From positions 37,475,333 through 37,539,332 of the forward strand of contig NC_084670.1 in the NCBI RefSeq assembly GCF_028389875.1: DNA of 64,000 nucleotides. Direction: 5' to 3'. This DNA is from Rhea pennata (Eukaryota > Chordata > Aves > Rheiformes > Rheidae). The position numbers were made by a program, and so were the translations under genes. The number at the start of each line of letters is the position of its first letter. Positions within the stretch are counted from its first letter, which is position 1. The notes below the pieces were generated by a model, which did not search any database, had not been told where the DNA came from, and was given only the letters and a program-made list of their open reading frames with translations. This document shows, one piece after another, positions 24,688 to 35,526 of this stretch.

Positions 24688-26993
24688 ATTGCCATTGCTC
24701 TGCACAAATGACTCCTGCTGTGTCTTGTACCAGGACTGAGCTTTTTTTGTTCACTTGTTTTTTATTATTGCTGTTATTACTGTTGTTATTATTGTCATGT
24801 TGCTACAGAAACAGGTGGATTCATTCCACTTTTACTGAGACTGCTCTGTCTCACCTGCTACCCAGATAAAGTTGTGTCTAACCCCGGGTCAGAGCTGACT
24901 CCCTCACAGTATCCTTATAAAGTAGGTTCTTCCTGGGGCCGTGCCTGAAGGCTGGGCCCTTCCTCCAAAGCTGTAGTCCCTCAGGCCCTGTCCACAACAC
25001 ACATCCTTGAGACAATCTCACTTACTCTGCATGCTGGTCCTTACCCCAAAAATCACCCCAGACAAGGCTCTCTGCTCAGCTGGAGGGCTAGGCATGCAGC
25101 TGTGAGCCCTGGGAGGATAAGCACCCTCCTGGGTCCTCTGCAGGGCTGCCAGGGAACACGCAGAAGAGGTCTTGGAGCTAAATCCTGGGCCTGTAGACCA
25201 TCCTCCTCCCATAGGGGCCCTCAAGCAGGGTGCCACAGGGCAAAGATCCAGCCTAGCTTCTTGTTTCATGAACAGAGAGGAGAAACTGTGCCAGGAAACT
25301 CCTCACACACCCAGCTCCTCTGGCCAGCTATTTCCAGCACGGACCATCTACTGTAGTCCTGGTGAAAGGTGACCTTTGAATGTGATCAGCTCCATTTGCC
25401 TGCTGGGCTCAGCACCTGTGTGGGGGAAATGACCATCTTGCCTGGCCTTTCTGTGGGTCCAGATGCCAGCAGACCCCAGAGCATGGCCGTTCTGCTAACC
25501 CTGGGAGGACAGCATCAGGGCTGGGCAGGGGCTAAGGACTGGTGGGAGGTGGCCAGACAGCAGGGTCATGGTGGCCAGGGCACCAAGGGCTGTCATGGGG
25601 ACCATACTGGAGGCATGTTTCCCCCTAGAATGCACCCTGTCCTGTGCTGTGCTTTCAGAGCAGGGCCCTGGGGCTGCATGCAGGGCAAGAGGGCCGGGCC
25701 AGCACTGGGATGGGATGCAGACAGGAGCCATGGCACTCTAGAAGCTCCCACACTGCTGGAATCCCACAAGTGGCCTCAGATCACAGTGAGACAGGGCTCC
25801 TCTTTGTTTAGGCTCCAGGGAATCAAAGGAGCACCCTGGGTGGGAAGTGCAGGGTGGGCAACACCAGCTGCAGAGCTCCTGGTAGCCCCTCTGCAGCCAG
25901 AGCAGCTCCAGATGATCATGGAGGGGACTCACTGCTGTTAGTCTCTCATAGTCTCTCAGGGGCAGTCTCTCTCCTGTCCTGTGTCACCATCCTCTCTCAA
26001 GAGCACTACTGGGTGTGTCACTCCCTACCCAAGTGCGGAGAGGAGCTGCTGGAAGTCTTCTCACCCCTGCTGCCTCACCTCTGCCCTGACATCAGCTCAC
26101 AGGCTCTGTCCTGGGCCATTTTTACATCTCCATACATTCTCATCTGAGGCCACACAGGGATCTGCAGCACACAGGTCTGCTTAAAGCTGGTCACCATGGC
26201 CTGTCTGTGGTCCTACAAGATCCCAGCAAGGTTGTGCTTGGAGGTGAGGCTGTGATCGTCCTCGATCAAAGCAGATGGGATGGTCTGCCTGGGGCCAGAG
26301 TGATGGGGTAGGAAAGGACAAGAGGCAACAGGAACAAGCAACAAAGGTAATTTCAAATGAGTTTAAGGAAAAACAAATAGTAACCATGATAGCTGAGTAG
26401 CACTGGGGAAGGGACCAAGAGATCTTTAAAAAGTCTCCTGGAGAAAGCATTTACCAACCGATGTAACTGTGAAGTTAGCCCAGCTCAGAGCAGATCATGG
26501 TCCTGGAGATCTCCAGCAGTCCCTCTGTAGTGAGAACCCCCACAGAAGGTCTGACCAGGAGTCAATGACTGGCAGAGTACATGGTAGCAGGCCCAGCGTG
26601 TGGAATTGCACATTGACCAAATTCTGATCAGAACCAGGCATGCATATTTGGTTCTGTCTGCAATGCCTGGCTTCTTCCCAGACAGTAGCTGGCACATGGC
26701 TAGCACACCTAAGATAAGGAAATGGTTCTAGTAGATAAAAGTGGGGGGCCCTTGGAATACATCGGGAGAGTCCCACCTGGGCATCTAAGCCATGCATCCA
26801 GCCAGTGCCTCCAGCAGTCTCCTGCTGGCAACACCTCCCCTCACGGTTCCCAGTTTTCCCTGTTCAGCTTGAAGTGTAAATCTTTTATTAACTCTCTCCT
26901 GTTTAACCCCACACAAACTCTGAGTGTCTCTCTCCACTGGTATCCGACCCTGTCTTGTTGCCTTGCAGTCACACCAAACCAACGCTTGCCATC
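24688..26993. other. Non-coding DNA 3' of OR gene B
   Basis: No gene recognised. 24,758-24,797 is a TTATTA-type low-complexity stretch. About 26,480-26,960 resembles 32,760-33,200 in direct orientation, including a run reading GAGATAAGGAAAT-like sequence in both. 25,000-26,480 shows nothing definite. Confidence 0.5.
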
Positions 26994-26995
26994 TA

Positions 26996-27065
26996 ATTCC
27001 ATTCCATTTCATTCCATTGCAGTCCAGTCCAGTCCAGCCAAGTCCAGGCAAGTCCAGTCCATTCT
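26996..27065. repeat. Simple repeat, ATTCC- and AGTCC-type units
   Basis: A short ATTCC/ATTTC tract followed by about seven AGTCC units with small variations. It abuts the GC-rich block of copy D. Confidence 0.8.
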
Positions 27066-27104
27066 ATACTTTAACATTTCATTATGTTCCCCTGCATTTT
27101 CCAC

Positions 27105-27450
27105 CATGCAGGATGGCGCCATCTTGTGGGTGGCAGCGTGGGGCATGGCGGGGCCTCAGGGCAGCCCAGCACCGGGTGCCCGGGCAGTGCGGGGCCCTGG
27201 GGCCCGGCCGTTGCCCCGCAGGGCTGGGCTCTGCCGCAGAGGCCCCATGGGGCTCCTCGCTGCCCTGCACCCTGGGGCCATGCCGGGCACGGGGGGCAGC
27301 CCTGGGGCCTGTGCTGGTGCCAGCCCTGGTGCCTGCGTGGTGGCCCTGGTCATGGCCGGGGTGCTGGAGGCCACAGGCAGCGTGCTGCTGCCCCCAGGGC
27401 AGGGCAGGGCAGGGCCGTGTCCTCTCGCCCCTTCTACCCCGGCCCCCTGA
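27105..27450 (+). other. GC-rich, CpG-bearing block, copy D
   Basis: An abrupt shift to very GC-rich sequence. About 255 bases (27,180-27,435) are roughly 93% identical, by eye, to the reverse complement of 45,830-46,085. Both copies begin with the 12-mer GCCATCTTGTGG (27,118-27,129), which matches the YY1 core and is common at promoters. An 85-codon frame is open in both copies, but about half of the base differences change the residue (9 of 85 differ), which argues against a conserved protein. Best read as a relic CpG island or promoter region. Confidence 0.5.
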
Positions 27451-28315
27451 CATGCTTTTAGTGAGCTTGCAAATTGTTTTCCCCTGTGGGTCCCTTTGCT
27501 GAGCTTCAAAACTGGTAAGTGCTGTTGGTCACTCTCTTTGTAGAAGTAGGATGTACAACAGCATAGGACAGGATGTAGTCTTCCTCCCTGAAGCACCAAA
27601 CCAGATTCTTTGTTTTTAAAAGTGCTCAGCAAGATTTTTCGTCCACAGTGCTTGAGGGGGAGATGAGATGCCATAAAAGAGCAAACATGCCCTTAATACA
27701 CATCATCCAGAGGGCTTTACCTGGGACCCTGGTCCTTGCCAGTCTCCAAAGCCATGGGGGAGATCAGGTGGAAAATCCAGGGAAGTGTTCCCCTTTCCCA
27801 TGAATTCTGCCCAGCTTTCCTTCTGTTTGAGACTGGGGAAAGCAGTTCTCATCTTTGGACCTCAGTTTGTCCTTGGCCTTTTCAGCATCACCTCAGGGCA
27901 GTGCTTCTCCCCTGGGTACAGCTCCTGACACCTTGTATCCCCCTCGTGCCCTGCCTCTCCTGGGGTACTGTACTGCCTTGGTGCCCTGCATCTCCCACCA
28001 CACCTGCCTATCTTGGGAGACTGTGCAGCCCTGGCTCCCTGAATCCCCCACATTTTTGACCCTGGGCTTCTGAGGACATGCCCACACACTGCAGTGCTGC
28101 TGTCCAGACTCTGGTGCAGAGCTGGAAAGGCAGTGCTGCACCTCAGGACCTGCATTTTGGCTCATTCAGGTCTTTGTGAGGTGATCAACTTCCCACTCTG
28201 CAGCTGCTGGTGTTTGAGAATGTCCCTACAACCAGCCTTCCTGCTCTGCCTCATCTCTGCCCTATCCCAGGACACTCTTGCAGAAGGGAGGCTCCATCCC
28301 CCTTGAATACTGTGA
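27451..28315. other. Non-coding OR-module fragment, copy D
   Basis: 27,510-28,315 is a direct paralogue of 17,560-18,360 (B) and an inverted paralogue of 43,910-44,650 (C). No coding content is recognised. Confidence 0.65.
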
Positions 28316-28737
28316 GAAATCACAGAATGGTTGACACTGGAAGGGACCTTTGAAGATCCTCTAGTCCAACCTCCTGCTCAAGCACAGTCACCTAGAGCAT
28401 TCTAGACAGGATTGTCTCCTCTCCAGGTGCCTTTTGAATATCTCCAGAGAAGCAGACTCCACAGCCTCTCTGGGCAACCTGTTCTAGTGCTCTGTCACTC
28501 TCACCATAAAGAAGTTCTTCCTTATATTCAGGAGGAACTTCCTGTGTTTCAGTTTTTGCCCATTGCCTCTTGTCCTGTCACTTGCCATCACAGAGAAGAT
28601 TCCAGCTCCATCCTCTTAACACCTTCCTTTAACGTATTTGTGCACACTGATAAGATCCCCTCTCAGTCTTCTCTTCTACAGGGTAAACAGGCCCAACTGT
28701 CACAGTTTATCCTCATAAGAGAGATGCTGCGATCCCC
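28316..28737 (-). mobile_element. CR1 LINE 3' end, copy D
   Basis: Minus-strand CR1 3' region at the same site in the module as the CR1 of copy B: in both it directly follows the stretch reading CCATCCCCCTTGAATAC. It is shorter on its 5' side, stopping at about 28,737 where module sequence resumes. It is more decayed than copy B. Confidence 0.88.
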
Positions 28738-28947
28738 AGGCCTGCACCCTTAGCTTTCTGCCCTGTCTATTGTGTGTCTGCTCAATCAGAAGGAAAGTTG
28801 GGCAGAATTCACGGGAAAGGGGAAGACTTCCCCAGATTTGCTACCTGGTCTCCCCCATGGCTTTGGAGACTGGCATGGACCAGTGTGCCAGAAAAAAAGC
28901 CCTCTGGATGATGTATATTAAGGGAACGTTTGCTCTTTTCTGGCATC
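28738..28947. other. Module fragment, part of it inverted relative to 27,660-27,840
   Basis: 28,740-28,795 continues the module in the direction of copy B. 28,795-28,945 is an inverted copy of 27,660-27,840, giving a local inverted repeat that encloses the CR1. No gene. Confidence 0.55.
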
Positions 28948-29645
28948 TGTATCTGTACTAGGTGATACTTGATGGGAATGGTCCATGTTGTAACTTTTTG
29001 TATCTGTACTATGGGATACTTGGTGAGAATGGTCTAGTGTAACTTTTTAGTGCCTAGAACAATACCGCTGTGTTAAGCGGGATACAAACAAGTAACTAAC
29101 AAGGTCTTGGAAATCTGTGAGAAAGAGCAGCGGTTGGTTACATACAGATTCTGTGGCTTCCAGCCACAGAATCACCATGAGAAGCAGTCAACATGAAGGT
29201 CAGAAGTTGAAGAGTAATGAAGTAGCCACCCCCAAAGTCAAATGTGGCCCCCAAAATAAGTCTGCACACGTGCGCAGTATCATAGCCTGGTTATGCAACT
29301 GGGGCGGAGCTGGGCTAGACTCCCTGCACTTGTTGGCCCCAGATGCCGGGACTCCCGCCTACTGCAAAGAATCATAAATATCGGAGTTTTTCCGAAGGAG
29401 AGAGAGGCTGCTACACAGCAGAGGACCACGTTGCTTCCTCGGGGATGCCTGAAAAGATTGTGCCTGCCGACTCCCTCTCTCACCATGCAGATGATTGGGA
29501 CAAGCATTGAGGCGGTCCTTCTTGAGATTACCATCGGGTTGGTCTGTTTGTAAGTATCTACTAATACACTGCTTGCTACTGAACAGTGTTTGTGTGTGTG
29601 TGTGTGTGTGTGAGTGTGAGTTTGTGTTGGCTTGCCAAACCGGAT
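28948..29645 (+). mobile_element. Possible solo LTR
   Basis: Foreign sequence begins abruptly where the module sequence stops. It opens with TGTATCTGTACTA and has a tandem duplication of about 52 bases (28,947-29,050), as in LTR enhancers. It then has a stretch with a TAAATA-like element (29,376) and ends with a (TG)n run. A TGG-containing, GGGAATC-ending stretch at 29,644-29,662 could be a primer site, but I cannot match it to a tRNA. No target duplication found. It could also be another type of repeat. Confidence 0.35.
29591..29612. repeat. (TG)n microsatellite
   Basis: Eleven TG units, followed by GAGTGTGAG-type variants. Confidence 0.95.
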
Positions 29646-30419
29646 GGTTGGCCCCCGGGAATCTAACTAGAAGAGAAGTTCTTGAATTTAACACTTCTCA
29701 GATCTGTCCAGCAACAAGTATTTTTAGGCCAAGAGCATGGTAGTTGCCTCCCTCTCTTACTAGCGAAGGCTAAGGAGGAATACTACACATATAAGTTGTT
29801 GGTGCAGACACTTTTTTCTTCTAATGTAGCATGATCCTAGAAAGTCTTTGCTTATAATGCAGTAGTATCCCCCAATTAGACCTTACTTAACCATCTAGTT
29901 ACTCCCCTCCACAGTTCAATCTAGTGAATTATAGCTGGGGGGAGAAAGACTTGAGGATTTGAGTTCTTCTTGCAGCCCTCTGCACACTGCCCTGAGCTGT
30001 GATAAATAATAATAAAAACACTATCTAGGGGCTGATATCCAGCACGAAGTCTCAGAGAGCAGTTTAGATCATGTGAAATTTAAAAGGAAAAGATCTTCCA
30101 CAGTGGAGCTCTCAGAGGTACTCTTTCAAGTGGCAGTGATACAGTGCTACAGCTTTTAAAGCTGGCAAACTTCAAAAGACAGAATATTACTTCAGACCTT
30201 TAAAACCACTTCTCCCAGACGCACAGTGACTGCAGCGAGCAGTGATGCTCAAGCACTTGCCTTGTGTGGCTGCACAAACCTGATTCTGTATTGGTGGTAG
30301 CCTTGACTTGGGAAGATTCTGTGAGCCCCCTACAACTTTCCTTATCCTTATGAACAAGGCTCGTTCCCCCAGCCCCTCCTCACAGAGCAGCTGAGCCAGC
30401 CCCAGTCCTCTTTGGGGCC
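29646..30419. other. Non-coding interval, nothing recognised
   Basis: AT-richer sequence with no coding frame and no repeat that I can name. Confidence 0.5.
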
Positions 30420-31880
30420 TGCCACTGAACTCACTCCGAGTGACAAACAGTGTTCCTCTACACGGGGTCCAACTGGATGCAGTATCTAAATGTGCTCTAA
30501 CGATGCTGAGTAGAGGGGAAGGATCACCTTCGATCTCCTAGCTACGCAGTCTGGGATGCTGCGGGCTCCTTTGCCGCCAGGGCAGGCTGCTGGCTGATGT
30601 TTAGCTCCCTGCTACAAAGACTCCTACATCCTTTTCTGCTGAGCTGCTGCCCAGACAGGCACTCCCAACCCCTCTCACAGCAGGGTGTTGCTCTATTCCA
30701 GGGGCAGGACCTGGCATTTGTCCTTGTTGAATTTCACAGTGGTCCTGACAGCCCATTTCTCCTTCCTACTGAGCTCCTTCTAAATGACGGCCCTCGAGGT
30801 TATGACTATTCCTCCCAACTAGGTGTCTTCTACAAGGGTGATGGGATTCCCATTCTGCAGGTCACTGAGGAATCTTTCCAACTGGACAGCATACAGGGTA
30901 TACCCCTGCATACCCCACTTTTACCTGGCTTCCCAGTAAAGCATGACCCATCAGGAAAGCCCTCTGAGCTTGATCATCCAATCAGCTTTTTGCCCATCTG
31001 GATGTCTACTGGATATCCACTGCTCTCCCTTGCTCCATAAGTGCTGGTCTTCTATCGCAGAAGGCAATCAGGTTGCTGAGGAATGTTTTACCTTCAGTAA
31101 CTCCATGCTGACTGTTCCCAGACACCTTCTTCTCCCTCATGTGTTCAGAAATGTGATCTGAGAGGACTGGCTTCCTGACACACTGAGTCAGGCTGAAAGT
31201 GCCCGCAGCTCCCTGGTTTGTTTTCGGTGCCTTTTTAGAAGAGAAGCTCCAGATATTCCTCCTTTTGTTCACTGGGACTCCCTGAACACACACACCAATC
31301 TCCACACCTTTTGAAGATCATAGACCTTGCTGTCACAGCGGCCAGCTCTCTCAGTGTCCATGGATGACAGCCATCCAATGTGATAGACATGTTATCGTTT
31401 GACTTCTTGCAAGTCATCCTTTATTCAAGACTTAGGCACTGTGGGTTGGTTTTCTCCTCAGGATTCCTGACTGTAGGCGCAACAGCCTGGGAGATCTTGT
31501 TGGCAAAGACTGAAGATGGGAAGGACTTGAATTCCCCAGACCTATCTGCTTCTGCTTTTGCTAAAATCCCTTGCTCTTTCAGCAGCGAGCCGCATTTCCT
31601 TTTCTATTTTTCTACTGTTACTGAAGCAGTAGCAGCTCTTCTTCCTGTCCTTCACATCCCCTGCAAGTGTCTCTGTCACAGCAGAGCTTTGGCTTCCTAA
31701 CATCATCCCTACTTTGCCGGATGATATCTCTAAATGTCTCCTTTGTAGCCTCTGCCTTCTTCCCCTTTCCCTATGCTGCCTTATTGCCTTGGAGCTCACG
31801 AAGGAGCTCCCTGATTAGCCAAGCTAGGGTCCAGAGAAGTCTCCTAACTTTACAAACTGTTCATATGGAGCATTCTCGTG
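30420..31880 (-). mobile_element. CR1 LINE, internal to 3' part, decayed
   Basis: Read on the minus strand it follows CR1 order. 31,740-31,540 is the endonuclease-RT linker, closely like 10,560-10,740. 31,180-31,010 is the RT segment with readable FLSNLIAF and GRAVDIQ, and 30,740-30,690 is the NKDKCQVL region. Towards 30,450 lies the segment encoding [13 protein letters not shown]-type residues, degraded. It contains deletions, frameshifts and a small duplication-like stretch near 30,890. Inactive. Confidence 0.8.
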
Positions 31881-34546
31881 CTTGACAAGTGCTTAATTAC
31901 CTGTCGGCTTTCCTGAGCTTCTCTGCACTTCAGAGCTGCCTAACGTGGTCCATCCTATGGAAGACTTCCATACATCCAAGCTACCACTTCACAGATAGGG
32001 CATCCCCCCACTTCATCCTCCCTGGTGGTCTCTTCTGAGGAACTTGTTCCCTGCCTTTGAAGGACTCCAGTCATGTGAGTGGTTCAAACACATCTCAGTT
32101 ATTCTAACTATGTGGCACTCCTGTGACAGCTTATGCATCTGCTTTTGCTCCTGGCTGCACCTCAGGCTGCCTAGGTTTGCATATATTTGGGCTTCACCAC
32201 CACCTCCACCAACAGCAGCACTAGCATCACCTTTATGTGCTTAGCAGGGTTTCTGTGACCTGCTCCTTCGGACCTGCATGCACAGAGATCGCCCTGGACA
32301 ATGCCTGGTCCAGCGAGGTTTCTGTAAGGCAGAACTGAGCACTCAGAGGGAGGGAAGGTCTGTGAGCCCTGAGAGGGAAAAGATGAGAGGGAGAGAGAAA
32401 GAGCTCCCAGCAGGGACAGCTCCAGGCAACAGAGATGTTCTCTGTTTCGCTGCCAGGCTATGAGTTGCTCTCCAGTGCAGGATATGGAAAGGGCTTTTCT
32501 GCCTCCACTTTCCTGGGTAAGCTCTGCCAGAGACCCCCAAGTTCACCAAGCCTCTCAGCAGAGTCTGGGGGATCTGAGTACCCGCCCCCTGCTCAACTCT
32601 GTCTGTAACCCACATGGGGGTCAGCAGACAGCCATCCTCTGAGGTTTGCCTGCAAGGAGACCTGCAGGAAGACAGAGGTGGCTGGGACCAGCCCTCAGCT
32701 GAGGGGAGCAGCCAGCACTGGAAAGGGGTGATGGGAGGGGCTGCTCTGGGATGATCGCCCTGGGGCAGCTTTCCCAGTGCGTGCCTGTGCAGTGAGAACA
32801 TCTGCAGGAGGTCTGGTGAAGAGTCAGTGATGGGCAGAATACATGAGAGCAGCCCCAGCACGTGCTCTCTACACACTGACCCAATTCCTGTAAAGATCAG
32901 ACGTGCGTATTCCATTTTGTCAACAACGCCTAACTGCTTGGCAGCCAGCAGCTACTGCAGGTCAGCACAGCTGAGATAAGGAAATAGTGGTAGGAGATTT
33001 AAGGGGCCTTTAGGATACGATAGGAGTCCTGCCTGGGCGTCTGACCCGTGCATCCACCGGCATCCCATCAGTGACCCTCCTGGGCAGTTCCCAGAGCTCC
33101 CAGTGCAGTTTGGAGAGCAAGTCTTCTACTAAATCTATCCTGACTGACCCCTTATGCACCTTGAGTGTCTCTATATGCTGCTAACTCTCCCTTTCCCACA
33201 CTGCGGTCACAGCATGCAACACAGGGACCAGCCAGGCTCTGTTCTCCTGTACCCTCCACGTCCTGGTGCCTTCCCCAGGAGACCTGCATTTGCCCTGCAA
33301 GCACATGGCTCTGTGCTCCCACACTACCCGTTCACATGCAGTAGCTACCTCCTGGCATTTTTCCTTTCCCATGGCCCTTTCCAGCCCAGCCCAGCCCCTC
33401 TCTGGCTCTCCCCACCTCCCCTGCCCACTGCCCAGCCCACCCAGCAGTGCAGTCCAGGCTAGTGGTGGCCCTGCAGCAGTGCCTGCTGCAGAGGACTGCA
33501 GAGCTTTGGGCACTCACTGCATAGCCCCAGTCCCTCTAAAGCAGACAGCAGCTCCAAGGGGGTGGGGGCAGAGAGGCGTGTCAGCCTCCCCATCAGCCCC
33601 ATGGCTGGGGGCCAGCAATAGCACAACGAAATGGAGGTCAGTCACTCCATGTCTGCACTGCTCTCATGACCAGGAGATCCTTTACCCTGGCTGCCTGCAG
33701 TCCCGCTGGCCAGCAGTATGCCCATGCTGGCCTCACTAGCTGTTCCTACACCTCCGCCCTCTGCTTCCCACAGGGCCCCAGGCTGGCAGAGCTGCTCTGC
33801 AGAGTGAGCAAGCTATGTGGCCATGGGGTGAGTCTGTACTGGCTGTGATGGACAGCACAGACACAGCTGGATCAGCATCATTGCACCTGACAACCCCCTC
33901 CCCAGGCTCGGTGGCTGTGGAAGATGCCTGGAGCAATCACAGGGCATTTCCAGTGGCTCAGATGTGTCACAGCCCACTCCCTCTCCTGAGATTGCAGAGC
34001 CCTCATTTGCTGCATTCCTTGGTTTGGCCCTTTACCTTTGGTTGACTCTGCTTCGTTTTGGGAGTCTCCACTCACTACTCGTCCGAGGAAATGGTGCCCC
34101 TGGAGGTGCGGACACCTCATGACCACTCACCTTCTCCAGGGACACTGGGCATCCACAAGAGAAAGCTGAATCTACTCCTCACTCCCTCACACATCACTCA
34201 ATGAGGTGATGTTCCATGACTAATGGAAAACTCAGTCATGGCAACAGGGCCTTTTCAGGTGCAGTTCGTGAGTGTATTCCTGGCTCCAGCTTGGGAAGAA
34301 GAGCCCAACATTCAGGCACTGTGCTGAGGAGATCCCCTTTTATTACAGAGATGCTGATTGGGAGGTCAGCTCCCACACAGTGATCAGCAGATTTATAGAA
34401 TGATTCTGGGATGGGGTGTGCACCTCTAGAAACGAGGGAAGAAGTCAAACATTTATGTAGAAACATGACTATCATAGACAGAACTCCCAAAGGACAAGAG
34501 TTGCCAGAGGTAAACTGGGAACTACTTGTGAGGAGAGATGGGCAGC
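31881..34546. other. Non-coding DNA 3' of OR gene C
   Basis: 32,265-32,460 is like 22,385-22,570 (module B upstream, direct). 32,760-33,200 is like 26,480-26,960. 33,225-33,345 is an inverted copy of about 1,480-1,600, and 33,710-34,100 matches 3,330-3,840. No gene recognised. This looks like a mosaic of duplicated pieces. Confidence 0.5.
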
Positions 34547-35482
34547 TTATTGCTGCTGAACTAGTACTAGCTGAACCATTTTCCTCAGTGCATCCTTGAG
34601 CTCCTTGTTCCTCATGCTGTAGATGAGGGGGTTCATGGTTGGAGGCATCACCAAGTACAGAACAGCCACCACCAGATCCAGAGCTGGGGAAGAGATGGAG
34701 GGGGGCTTCAGGTAGGCAAACAGGCCAGTGCTGACAAACAGGGAGACCACAGCCAGGCGCGGGAGGCACATGGAAAAGGCTTTGTGCTGGCCCTGCACAG
34801 AGGGGATCCTCAGCACAGCAGTGAAGATCTGCACGTAGGTCAGCACAATGCAAACAAAACACCCAAAGAATAAACAAGCACTAACCACAGTAAACCCAAC
34901 TTCCCTGAGGTAGGAGTCAGAGCAGGAGAGCTTGAGGATCTGGGGAATCTCATAGAAGAAATGGTCCACTGTGTTGCCCTGGCAGAGGGATATGGAGAAT
35001 GTGTTGGCAGTGTGCAGGAAAGCATTGAGAAAACCACTGGCCCAGGCAGCTGCTGCCATTTTGACACAGGCTCTGCTGTCCATGAGTGTGCTATAGTGTA
35101 GGGGTGTGCAGATGGCAACGTAGCGGTCATAAGCCATGACTGTGAGGAGAGAGTGTTCAGCTGACAAGAAAAAGGCAAATAAAAATAATTGGGCAGCACA
35201 TCCTGAGTAGGAAATGGCCCTGGTGTCCCACAGGGAATTGGCCATGGATTTGGGGATAGTAGTGGAGACTGTGGCAAGGTCGAGAACAGAGAGGTTGAGG
35301 AGGAAGAAGTACATGGGGGTGCGGAGGTGTTGGTCACAGGCTACGGCTGTGATGACGAGGCTGTTGCCCCAGAGGGCAGCCAGGTAGATGCCCAGGAAGA
35401 GCGAGAAGTGCAGGAGCTGCAGCTCCCGGGTGTCTGCGAACGCCAGGAGGAGGAACTCACTGGGGGAGCTGCCACTGGACAT
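34547..35482 (-). CDS. Olfactory receptor, OR14-like (copy C), disulphide cysteine lost
   Basis: A single-exon odorant receptor of 311 residues. GN in TM1 (39-40), PMYFFL (56-61), intact MAYDRY (116-121), HKAFSMC (233-239) and intact NPLIY (284-288) are present, so the signalling motifs look better than in copies A and B. However, Cys177 of the second extracellular loop, partner of Cys95 in the disulphide shared by nearly all rhodopsin-like receptors, is Tyr (TAT for TGT) in the motif FFYEIP. There is no N-terminal N-glycosylation sequon. An in-frame ATG exists 29 codons upstream (35,569), but it lies beyond a good splice acceptor at 35,506-35,507. Alignment with copies A and B also supports the start at 35,482. 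Probably expressed from a spliced transcript; folding may be impaired. Confidence 0.94.
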   Translation of the reverse strand: MSSGSSPSEFLLLAFADTRELQLLHFSLFLGIYLAALWGNSLVITAVACDQHLRTPMYFFLLNLSVLDLATVSTTIPKSMANSLWDTRAISYSGCAAQLFLFAFFLSAEHSLLTVMAYDRYVAICTPLHYSTLMDSRACVKMAAAAWASGFLNAFLHTANTFSISLCQGNTVDHFFYEIPQILKLSCSDSYLREVGFTVVSACLFFGCFVCIVLTYVQIFTAVLRIPSVQGQHKAFSMCLPRLAVVSLFVSTGLFAYLKPPSISSPALDLVVAVLYLVMPPTMNPLIYSMRNKELKDALRKMVQLVLVQQQ

Positions 35483-35505
35483 TTGCTCTGCCTTGGTTCC
35501 GGGCA

Positions 35506-35526
35506 CTGTGCAAGAAGGAAAAGGCA
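35506..35526 (-). other. Splice acceptor before OR gene C coding exon
   Basis: On the minus strand, CCTTTTCCTTCTTGCACAG precedes 23 bases of 5' UTR and the ATG at 35,482. It decides the start: the longer reading from 35,569 would begin in the intron. Confidence 0.7.

Noticed and set aside
26722-27450. 242-codon frame through the GC-rich block
   Set aside because: Spans simple repeats and GC-rich DNA. In the shared part about half of the differences between the two copies alter the protein.
34236-34877. 213-codon frame overlapping OR copy C
   Set aside because: Alternative frame of the OR gene; the same shadow appears opposite the other OR copies.
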